From Candidatus Zixiibacteriota bacterium (GTDB lineage: Bacteria; Zixibacteria; MSB-5A5; GN15; FEB-12), in assembly GCA_029932795.1 (NCBI GenBank), contig JAOZPL010000091.1, forward strand, positions 1-7,743: a stretch of DNA of 7,743 nt, read 5' to 3'. This document shows positions 1 through 5,657 of this stretch, one piece after another. Each line of letters opens with the position of its first letter. Positions within the stretch are counted from its first letter, which is position 1. Under the pieces are notes generated by a model. It had not been told where the DNA came from. It did no database searches and saw nothing but the letters and a program-made list of their open reading frames with translations. Made by a program: the position numbers and the translations under genes.

Positions 1-502
1 ATCCGGCAAAGTAATGAGGTTCCACTGAACCGATAACGAATATCCCGGCTGCTTCGAGCACCCGGCTATTAATGAAAACCTCACCGCCGATGCTGTCCAC
101 GCCGATGCTTGTCATCGCCGCATAATCTCGAGAGTCGTGATGGGTTAAACGAGGATGCACCCGGTCATAGTAAGGTCCAAATATCCTGGTCAGGTGCTCT
201 CGAGCGGGAGCGTCATGAGCCCCCGTCGCGATCAAGAACTCGGCCCGGTCAAGGAGGCCGTGATCGATCCGATCCAGAAACCCTAGAATCTTTGATGTCG
301 GGGTATTTCTGTGTCCATCATTAACGACCAACAACAGTGGCTCACAAGACAGGAAGGCATGCAGGTCATCACCGTCATCAGCTTCGTCGGGGATGGCAGG
401 ACGATTCGTGTCCTCTATTCGCGGAGTGAAGATATCCACATCCGCCTCTGGCGGTATCTTCACCTGCAACTCCGCTTCACTGTACGCCAATTTGACTTCC
501 AT
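1..502 (-). CDS. larA: LarA-family (nickel-dependent lactate racemase / DUF2088) protein, N-terminal part, cut by the left edge
   Basis: The minus strand is open from an ATG at 502 to the window edge (167 codons, no stop), with an in-frame TGA at 515-517 that limits the start. The N-terminus (MEVKLAYSEAELQVKIPPEA) has the beta-rich look of LarA proteins. Further landmarks are LLLVVNDGHRNTPT (about 57-69, the NDxTRPTPT region), IATGAHD (91-97, with the conserved His), NHDxR-like HHDSRD (121-126) and EPHYFAG (161-167), which in the family leads into FSGGRK with the lysine that carries the nickel-pincer cofactor. That lysine is beyond the edge. Characterised LarA racemises lactate using a (SCS)Ni cofactor made by LarB, LarC and LarE, none of which are visible here. 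Many relatives act on other 2-hydroxyacids, so the substrate is open. It starts 91 bp downstream of korC in the same direction and could be a late operon gene. No strong Shine-Dalgarno precedes the ATG. Family assignment is firm; the symbol is tentative. Confidence 0.86.
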   Translation of the reverse strand, partial: MEVKLAYSEAELQVKIPPEADVDIFTPRIEDTNRPAIPDEADDGDDLHAFLSCEPLLLVVNDGHRNTPTSKILGFLDRIDHGLLDRAEFLIATGAHDAPAREHLTRIFGPYYDRVHPRLTHHDSRDYAAMTSIGVDSIGGEVFINSRVLEAAGIFVIGSVEPHYFAG

Positions 503-593
503 TCGTAGGTGTTTTCAGACCGGATGGCAAAACCGCAATCCGATATCAAGACGATCTATACAAAACTAACCGAGCCGCAAGCCTCCCCACCTT
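503..593 (-). other. Intergenic gap between korC and the LarA-like gene
   Basis: These 91 bp separate the korC stop from the LarA-like start. Read on the minus strand, I see no stable stem followed by a U run, so no rho-independent terminator is evident and read-through from korC is possible. A T-rich stretch around 555-566 (TTTTGTATAGAT on the minus strand) could serve as a -10-like element, but no convincing -35 partner is present, so I do not call a promoter. Confidence 0.4.
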
Positions 594-1169
594 CTACTTT
601 TTAAGCTTGGCCGCCTCACGAAAGCCGATTTCCAGCGCTTTTTTATTTTTCTCCTCTGTCCCCCGGGGGGCTCGGCCCAGCACGGTTTCGGTCAACGCTT
701 CCCGGCTAACAATACCGGTCAACTCGGCGATAGCGGCCAGGGCAATCACATTGGCAACCATTACATGCCCGGCTTCTTCCCGGGCTAGTTGGGTGAACGG
801 CAGGCCATAGTGTTTGTCAGTGGGCACTTTCGTTACAAGGGTGTCATCGACAATAAGGATACCATTCTCTTTAAGATCAGGATAATAAGCATCCAGCGCT
901 TCCTGCGTCATGGCCAGAAGAAGGTCAAACTTCATTGCTTTTGGATAGAAGATTTCGTTGGAAGAGACAACAACATCAGCTTTGGAAGCTCCGCCGCGCG
1001 CCTCCGGTCCGTACGACTGGGTTTGCACAGTGTTCTTTTCACCGGTGGAGCCGATGGCCTCGGCCATGATAACCGCACCGAGAATCATACCCTGACCGCC
1101 AGAGCCGGAGAGCCGCATCTCAAACCGGTCTTCCGGGACTTCAATTTTGTTAATCCGTTCGTTAGCCAT
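594..1169 (-). CDS. korC: 2-oxoglutarate:ferredoxin oxidoreductase, gamma subunit (KorC)
   Basis: A 191-residue protein of the pyruvate/ketoisovalerate oxidoreductase gamma family, the usual length for this subunit. Landmarks are RLSGSGGQGMILGA (19-32, a glycine-rich nucleotide/CoA-type loop) and QSYGPEARGG (51-60), both typical of gamma subunits of 2-oxoacid:acceptor oxidoreductases. In the complex, this domain takes part in CoA handling during oxidative decarboxylation of 2-oxoglutarate to succinyl-CoA, or the reverse carboxylation; it is cytoplasmic. The ATG at 1169 lies 2 nt after the korB stop and is preceded by GGGAGGG on the minus strand, a good ribosome binding site, so translation is probably coupled to korB. 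The gene ends with TAG after a Lys-rich C-terminus. Substrate is inferred from the four-subunit layout and neighbouring sucCD; related complexes use pyruvate or branched-chain 2-oxoacids. Confidence 0.93.
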   Translation of the reverse strand: MANERINKIEVPEDRFEMRLSGSGGQGMILGAVIMAEAIGSTGEKNTVQTQSYGPEARGGASKADVVVSSNEIFYPKAMKFDLLLAMTQEALDAYYPDLKENGILIVDDTLVTKVPTDKHYGLPFTQLAREEAGHVMVANVIALAAIAELTGIVSREALTETVLGRAPRGTEEKNKKALEIGFREAAKLKK

Positions 1170-1171
1170 GA

Positions 1172-2014
1172 CTATTTCCCTCCCTGCAGAGAATCGATCA
1201 CACGCTGATACTCGTCACAAAACTCTGTTTTCTCCGTTCTGTACAGAGTGCCGATGACAATCTTTCCCTCGAGTTCTTCCTCACTCATTTTCTTTGCTTT
1301 CCCGAGCATGACGGCGTTCTCCTTAAACGATTTGATCATAGCCACGGCGTCACCCTTACGATTAAGCCGACCAAAATACGTCTGACAGTTGGAAATGGCT
1401 TCGATGAACGCAAAACCACTGTGCGCCAGCCCCCCGGCAATCATCTTCTCCATCTGTGTGGCGTGGTAAACGGTTGTCCGCCCAACGTAGGTGGCCCCGG
1501 CCGCCCTGGCCAGCTCACACGGTTCAAAATGCTTCTCAACATTTCCGTACGGTGTGGTCGTGGAGAAGGCACCGGAGGGTGTTGCGGGAGAGCCCTGACC
1601 GCCGGTCATACCGTAGATGGCGTTGTTGATGAGAATAGTAGTAATGTCGATGTTTCTTCGGCAGGCATGAATGAAGTGATTACCGCCTATAGCCAGGGCA
1701 TCGCCGTCCCCGGTGATGACAATCACTTTCAGATCCGGCCGGGCGAACTTAACCCCCGTGGCGAAGCCCAACGCCCGGCCATGCGTGGTGTGCAGAGCAT
1801 TGAAGTCGAGATATATAGGCATCCTGCTGGAACATCCGATGCCCGATACCATAACGACTTCATCCTTGGAATAGCCGAGCTTATCAACTGCCCGGATGAT
1901 AGCGCTCATTATAATCCCATTACCACATCCAGCACACCATACACTGGGCATTTTCTTATGTGGACGCAGGTATTGAAGAATAACATCGGATTTCTGTTTC
2001 ACGGCAGTAGCCAT
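1172..2014 (-). CDS. korB: 2-oxoglutarate:ferredoxin oxidoreductase, beta subunit (KorB), TPP-binding
   Basis: A 280-residue beta subunit that binds thiamine pyrophosphate and an intramolecular [4Fe-4S] cluster. The TPP/Mg motif is visible as TGDGDALAIGGNH (101-113) followed by NN (130-131), and IYGMTGGQGSPAT (133-145) is the usual downstream signature. Cys27 and Cys30 (WCAGCGNG), Cys61 (GIGCS) and Cys210 (SNCQT) match the spacing of the four cluster ligands in archaeal and bacterial 2-oxoacid:ferredoxin oxidoreductases. The enzyme core decarboxylates the 2-oxoacid on TPP and passes electrons to ferredoxin. The start ATG overlaps the korA TGA by one base (TGATG), with a strong GGAGGAGGT six bases upstream, so translational coupling is likely. 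Length is normal for KorB. Specificity for 2-oxoglutarate is inferred from the operon. Confidence 0.95.
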   Translation of the reverse strand: MATAVKQKSDVILQYLRPHKKMPSVWCAGCGNGIIMSAIIRAVDKLGYSKDEVVMVSGIGCSSRMPIYLDFNALHTTHGRALGFATGVKFARPDLKVIVITGDGDALAIGGNHFIHACRRNIDITTILINNAIYGMTGGQGSPATPSGAFSTTTPYGNVEKHFEPCELARAAGATYVGRTTVYHATQMEKMIAGGLAHSGFAFIEAISNCQTYFGRLNRKGDAVAMIKSFKENAVMLGKAKKMSEEELEGKIVIGTLYRTEKTEFCDEYQRVIDSLQGGK

Positions 2015-3150
2015 CAGAGCACCTCCTCCAGCTTCTCGAGAAGCTGCATGGGAGTGAGAATTTCACCGTCGTAACGTCGCAAAGAGTGAATAGAAACATC
2101 GGGTGGAAGTACCCGGCGGACTTCGTTCACGATCTGCCCCATATTCAGCTCGGCGACAATCACTTTGTTGCATCGATTACACAACTCCGCCAGTTCCTTA
2201 TCAGGAAATGGCCAGATAGTGTAGAGCTGCACACCACCCACCTTAACGCCGGCCTTCCGGGCGATATCAATAGCCTGAAAGGCGGTCCGAGAGACGGAAC
2301 CGTAGGAGACGAACGCAATCTCAGCGTCTTCCATCATCTCCACGCGGAGTTTGATGATTTCCTCTTTGTAATTCTCTATCTTGTTTCGGAGCTTGTCCAG
2401 TTTGGGGGTGATTTCCTCCGGCTTGTTGGTTGTAAAGCCCATCTGGTCGTGTGTCAGGCCCGTTACAATGTAGCGATACCCATCACCGTAACGAGGCATC
2501 GGCGTCACCAGATTAGGCGTCCTTTCAAAGGGGACAAACTCTTCCGGAGGACAGGTTGGTCTGACCCGTTCAAGTACCTCTATTTCCCCGGGTTCGGGCA
2601 ACGTGATGATCTCACGCATATGACCCATCACTTCATCGAGCAGAACCGTTACCGGCGTGCGGAATCGTTCCGCGAGGTTGAAAGCGCGAATTGTCTCGGA
2701 GACCGTATCGCTGATCGTCGAAGGCGCTACGGTGATAGCGGTAAAGTCGCCATGCGGTCCCCACCGGGCCTGCATGGTATCGGATTGACTGACCTTGGTC
2801 GGCAGTCCGGTGGAGGGACCACCACGCTGGACATTGACGATCACGCACGGTGTTTCCGTCATGTATGCATACCCGATATTTTCCACCATCAGCGAATAGC
2901 CCGGCCCGGAGGTTGCGGTCATGGCCTTCAACCCGGCAATGGAGGCACCGACCACGGCGGCAATTGACCCAATCTCATCCTCCATCTGGATGAACCGACC
3001 GCCTATCCTCGGTAACTCACGGGCGCAGCCCTCGGCGATCTCAGTGGAAGGGGTAATCGGGTAACCGGCGTAGAAACGCATACCGGCGTAGATGGCGCCG
3101 TGAACACAAGCCAGGTTGCCCAACATCAGAACCCGTTTCTTTTGTGCCAT
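2014..3150 (-). CDS. korA: 2-oxoglutarate:ferredoxin oxidoreductase, alpha subunit (KorA)
   Basis: A 378-residue alpha subunit with the pyrimidine-binding domain of 2-oxoacid:ferredoxin oxidoreductases. The hallmark YPITPSTE motif is at 30-37. QMEDEIGSI (55-63) carries the glutamate expected to activate the TPP aminopyrimidine. SGPGYSLM (81-88) and NVQRGGPSTGLPTKVSQSD (106-124) are also characteristic and cover the active-site wall. The C-terminal part (about 275-378) resembles transketolase domain II. The length is typical of stand-alone KorA, without the fused gamma domain seen in other lineages. The ATG at 3150 is preceded by AGGAAGGGG on the minus strand, and the korD stop is only 13 bp upstream. 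It pairs with KorB to form the catalytic alpha/beta unit. The last codons contain a perfect palindrome that abuts the korB ribosome binding site. Confidence 0.95.
   Translation of the reverse strand: MAQKKRVLMLGNLACVHGAIYAGMRFYAGYPITPSTEIAEGCARELPRIGGRFIQMEDEIGSIAAVVGASIAGLKAMTATSGPGYSLMVENIGYAYMTETPCVIVNVQRGGPSTGLPTKVSQSDTMQARWGPHGDFTAITVAPSTISDTVSETIRAFNLAERFRTPVTVLLDEVMGHMREIITLPEPGEIEVLERVRPTCPPEEFVPFERTPNLVTPMPRYGDGYRYIVTGLTHDQMGFTTNKPEEITPKLDKLRNKIENYKEEIIKLRVEMMEDAEIAFVSYGSVSRTAFQAIDIARKAGVKVGGVQLYTIWPFPDKELAELCNRCNKVIVAELNMGQIVNEVRRVLPPDVSIHSLRRYDGEILTPMQLLEKLEEVL
2021..2029 (-). promoter_or_regulatory. Ribosome binding site of korB
   Basis: On the minus strand GGAGGAGGT ends six bases before the korB ATG at 2014. 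It lies within the last korA codons, next to a TGATG stop/start overlap, so korB is probably translated by ribosomes finishing korA. The 5' base of this site is the last base of the 18-bp palindrome at 2029-2046. Confidence 0.8.
2029..2046. repeat. Perfect 18-bp palindrome at the 3' end of korA
   Basis: CAGCTTCTCGAGAAGCTG reads the same on both strands. In the transcript it could fold as a 7-bp stem with a UCGA loop. It encodes QLLEKL in the KorA C-terminus, so the sequence is also constrained by coding. Its position directly against the korB Shine-Dalgarno is what makes it notable; a regulatory role is speculation. Confidence 0.6.
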
Positions 3151-3163
3151 AAGTGTCCCCTTC

Positions 3164-3427
3164 CTACCTGTAGTTGGACGTTATCGCAAAATCAGGACAG
3201 TGCACCCAACAGATGGTGCATTGAGTACAGTTCTCAGGGCGTGCCAGAAGGGGCTTGCCCTCGCGATCAGGTTCAAAAACCTGCTTGGGACAAAGAGCAA
3301 TACAGATATTGCACGCTTTACACCAGTCATAGTTGATATTAAGCGGGGGCGGACCCTGGCTGTAGTCGTACTTGCTTGCTGTCGCAGGGCTGGATGAACT
3401 TTCGCCAGCCCGGCTTGAGTCATTCAT
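3164..3427 (-). CDS. korD: 2-oxoglutarate:ferredoxin oxidoreductase, delta subunit (KorD), 2[4Fe-4S] ferredoxin
   Basis: An 87-residue ferredoxin-like subunit that carries electrons between the KorAB core and soluble ferredoxin. Two complete cluster motifs are visible: Cys36, 39, 42 and 46 (CKACNICIALCP) and Cys67, 70, 73 and 77 (CTQCTICWVHCP), the pattern of bacterial 2[4Fe-4S] ferredoxins. The first 28 or so residues are Ser/Ala/Pro-rich and low in complexity, a non-conserved leader before the iron-sulfur fold. I chose the ATG at 3427 rather than an in-frame ATG at 3466 because AGAGGAG sits five bases before it, while the longer version would run back across the hairpin at 3448-3464. It is the first kor gene, 53 bp after sucD and 13 bp before korA. 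Vorarlberg-type alternatives are not needed: the context makes a free-standing ferredoxin less likely than the delta subunit. Confidence 0.92.
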   Translation of the reverse strand: MNDSSRAGESSSSPATASKYDYSQGPPPLNINYDWCKACNICIALCPKQVFEPDREGKPLLARPENCTQCTICWVHCPDFAITSNYR

Positions 3428-3432
3428 AACAT

Positions 3433-3439
3433 CTCCTCT
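3433..3439 (-). promoter_or_regulatory. Ribosome binding site that decides the korD start
   Basis: AGAGGAG on the minus strand, followed by five bases and the ATG at 3427. It supports the 87-residue KorD over the 100-residue reading from 3466. A second ATG at 3423 is in another frame and gives no recognisable protein. Confidence 0.75.
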
Positions 3440-3447
3440 GAGGGACA

Positions 3448-3464
3448 GGTATGCACAGCATACC
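3448..3464 (-). repeat. Perfect inverted repeat (hairpin) between sucD and korD
   Basis: On the minus strand GGTATGC, a three-base loop TGT, then GCATACC: a perfect 7-bp stem in the 53-bp gap between sucD and korD. It is not followed by a U tract, so it is not a standard rho-independent terminator. It could be a site of mRNA processing or stability control that sets different levels for sucCD and korDABC, or a dyad for a DNA-binding protein. No function is shown by the sequence itself. Confidence 0.6.
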
Positions 3465-3480
3465 AACTAACGTAGACATT

Positions 3481-4485
3481 CTATTTGCGTTTTTTCCTGG
3501 CGGTCACAGTTCGTCTGGCTGTGGACCTCTTCCTGGTTGTTAACTTTTTACCTGCCATCTTTACAGTTGCCTTCTTCCGGGTTACCGGTCTGCCCGGTTT
3601 TGCCTTCGCCCTGCTTTTTTTCATCGCTTCCTTTAGTAAGCCCGGGATTTCAGTTGGGGAACCCGCGACAGGAATACCAACTTTGTTCAAAGCAGCAATT
3701 TTCTCCGCCGCCGTTCCTGATCCACCGGAGATTATCGCCCCGGCATGTCCCATACGCTTCCCGGGCGGAGCCGTTTGACCGGCTATGAAAGCTACCACCG
3801 GTTTGGTCACGTGCTTCTTGATATACTCAGCGGCCAGCTCCTCATCGCTGCCGCCGATCTCGCCGATCATCACAATCGCCCTGGTTGCTTTATCCGCCTG
3901 GAATGCCTCCAGGCAATCAATAAAGTTCGTGCCGATCACCTGGTCACCGCCGATTCCGATGCAGGTGGTCTGCCCCATGTTCTCCAGCGTAAGCGCCCAG
4001 ATAGCTTCGTAAGTCAACGTGCCTGAACGGGAGACAACACCGACATACCCTTTCTTAACGATTGTGCCGGGCAGGATGCCGACTTTGCACTGATCGGGAG
4101 AGATCACACCGGGGCAGTTGGGGCCGACCAGACGAGCACCTCTCGCTTTCACATAAGGCACCACTTTCATCATCTCGTTAGCAGGAACACCTTCGGTGAC
4201 ACAGACGATCATCTTGATACCGGCATCAGCAGCTTCGTAAACAGCATCGGCAGCGAACGCCTGCGGTACGTACACGACGGAGGTATTGGCACCGGTCTGC
4301 TCAACCGCTTCGGCAACAGTGTTGAAAACAGGTATCCCGGCCACACTTGAACCGCCTTTGCCGGGCGTTACACCAGCGACAACCTTGGTGCCGTACTTTT
4401 TCATCTGCTCCGCATGAAAGGAACCATCACGACCGGTGATACCCTGAACCACCAGCTTCGTTTTCTTGTCTACGAATATTGACAT
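3481..4485 (-). CDS. sucD: Succinyl-CoA synthetase, alpha subunit, with a basic C-terminal tail
   Basis: The alpha subunit of succinyl-CoA ligase, which interconverts succinyl-CoA + NDP + phosphate and succinate + NTP + CoA. The N-terminal CoA-binding Rossmann domain shows GITGRDGSFH (15-24) and GVTPGKGG (38-45). GPNCPGVISP (121-130) and SRSGTLTYE (152-160) are conserved. The phosphorylated active-site histidine is His247 in GHAGAIISGG (246-255). The canonical protein is about 290 residues; this one is 334. Residues 291-334 form an extra tail with 11 Lys and 9 Arg, no Asp or Glu, and Ala/Thr/Val/Pro spacers, including KPGRP, which loosely recalls an AT-hook core. The tail resembles histone H1-like bacterial tails and has no role in the known reaction. 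The ATG at 4485 follows GGGAAGGG on the minus strand, 29 bp after sucC. An A7 run lies at the tail junction (3615-3621). Confidence 0.96.
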   Translation of the reverse strand: MSIFVDKKTKLVVQGITGRDGSFHAEQMKKYGTKVVAGVTPGKGGSSVAGIPVFNTVAEAVEQTGANTSVVYVPQAFAADAVYEAADAGIKMIVCVTEGVPANEMMKVVPYVKARGARLVGPNCPGVISPDQCKVGILPGTIVKKGYVGVVSRSGTLTYEAIWALTLENMGQTTCIGIGGDQVIGTNFIDCLEAFQADKATRAIVMIGEIGGSDEELAAEYIKKHVTKPVVAFIAGQTAPPGKRMGHAGAIISGGSGTAAEKIAALNKVGIPVAGSPTEIPGLLKEAMKKSRAKAKPGRPVTRKKATVKMAGKKLTTRKRSTARRTVTARKKRK

Positions 4486-4514
4486 GGTTTCGTTTCCCTT
4501 CCCATCTTCCCGAA

Positions 4515-5654
4515 TTACATTCCCACTCCTGCCAATTCAATCGCTTTCATTACCACCTTGTCGAGCGTCTCGGCCGTTGGGAGTTTTACCTTCGCTAGAA
4601 TCTTCTGTGCTTCCCGTTCGTTGGTGCCGGTCAACCGCACGACTACCGGAACCGAAGGTTTGAACTGATCGAATGCTTTCACAATACCGTTGGCCACGTC
4701 GTCACAGCGAGTGATGCCACCGAAGATATTGATCAGAATCGCACGAACATTCTGATCCGAGAGAATAATCTGCATGGCGTTGACGACCTTCTGCGGGTTG
4801 GAGGAACCACCAATGTCAAGAAAGTTGGCCGGTTCACCCCCGTATCGTTTAACCAGATCCATAGTGGCCATGGCGAGGCCGGCGCCATTGACGATGCAAC
4901 CAATGTTCCCGTCCAGTTTGACATACGACAGGTCCGCCTCACGCGCCTTAACTTCCCCCGGCTCCTCGGCCTCTACGTCACGCATGGCCGCGATGTCCCG
5001 CTGGCGATAGAGTCCGTTGTCGTCGATATTAATCTTGGCATCCAATGCCACAACCTTGCCACCGGGTGTTGAAACAAGTGGATTGATCTCGACCAGCGAG
5101 GCATCGTTCTTCCAGTAGACATCGTACAGTTTCATTATAATATCAGCCGTCTGTCTCACCTGACCGATATCGCGGTACAGCTTATAGGCAAGATTTCGCG
5201 CCTGAAAAGCTTTGAGCCCGACAACCGGATCGACATACAACTTATGAATCTTCTCGGGAGTTTTAGCAGCGACTTCTTCGATGTCGATGCCGCCGGCAGC
5301 CGAAACCATGATAACCGGCTTATGGGAGGTACGATCGAGAATGATACCCACGTACGCCTCGGAGAGAATCTCCACCGCCGCCGTAACCAGAACTTTCCCA
5401 ACTGTCAAGCCTTTGATGTTCATGCCTAGGATTTGCTGCGCCAGCACCCTCGCCGCCTCGGCGTTCTCGGCATACTTGATTCCACCGGCCTTTCCGCGGC
5501 CACCGACATGCACCTGTGCTTTGACCATCACCGGCTGGTTCAGCCTTTCAGCGATCTGAAACACATCACTAATCGAGGCGGCTACTTCGCCATCCGGAAC
5601 AGGTATGCCGGCCGCGGTAAATATCTGTTTTGCCTGATACTCGTGAATCTTCAT
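4515..5654 (-). CDS. sucC: Succinyl-CoA synthetase, ADP-forming type, beta subunit
   Basis: A 379-residue beta subunit, close to the usual 385-390. It begins with the family signature MKIHEYQAKQIF. The ATP-grasp domain shows KAQVHVGGRGKAGG (45-58), which lines the nucleotide site, and VEINPL (188-193), with metal-binding residues. The C-terminal ligase domain contains NGAGLAMATMD (256-266), GGEPANFLDIGG (272-283) and NIFGGITRCDDVANGI (309-324), which meets the alpha-subunit phosphohistidine and succinate. It pairs with the SucD encoded immediately downstream. The ATG at 5654 lies 3 nt after the upstream gene's stop, and its ribosome binding site (GAGGTAAGG) is formed by that gene's last codons, so the two are probably co-transcribed and coupled. 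Preference for ADP over GDP cannot be settled by eye. Confidence 0.97.
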   Translation of the reverse strand: MKIHEYQAKQIFTAAGIPVPDGEVAASISDVFQIAERLNQPVMVKAQVHVGGRGKAGGIKYAENAEAARVLAQQILGMNIKGLTVGKVLVTAAVEILSEAYVGIILDRTSHKPVIMVSAAGGIDIEEVAAKTPEKIHKLYVDPVVGLKAFQARNLAYKLYRDIGQVRQTADIIMKLYDVYWKNDASLVEINPLVSTPGGKVVALDAKINIDDNGLYRQRDIAAMRDVEAEEPGEVKAREADLSYVKLDGNIGCIVNGAGLAMATMDLVKRYGGEPANFLDIGGSSNPQKVVNAMQIILSDQNVRAILINIFGGITRCDDVANGIVKAFDQFKPSVPVVVRLTGTNEREAQKILAKVKLPTAETLDKVVMKAIELAGVGM

Positions 5655-5657
5655 TAG

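Noticed and set aside
109..508. Two short plus-strand open frames in the left-edge region
   Set aside because: They lie antisense to the LarA-like reading frame, which has clear family motifs. Their translations are low in recognisable content.
503..593. Terminator or promoter in the korC to LarA-like gap
   Set aside because: Partial pairing near GAGGC...GGCTC does not form a real stem, and the TATAGAT-like element has no convincing -35 partner.
1421..2074. Plus-strand open frame of about 217 codons antisense to korB
   Set aside because: It mirrors korB, which has intact TPP and iron-sulfur motifs. No domain or credible ribosome binding site supports the plus-strand reading.
2086..2967. Long plus-strand open frame (about 293 codons) antisense to korA
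   Set aside because: The minus strand here encodes a full-length KorA with all family motifs. The plus-strand translation is rich in His/Arg/Gly, shows no recognisable domain and is a shadow of GC-biased codons.
3448..3464. Rho-independent terminator after sucD
   Set aside because: The stem is good but no U run follows on the transcribed strand, so a standard intrinsic terminator is not supported.
3428..3466. Upstream KorD start at 3466 giving 100 residues
   Set aside because: It would place the noncoding hairpin inside the gene and has no Shine-Dalgarno, whereas AGAGGAG is correctly spaced before the ATG at 3427.
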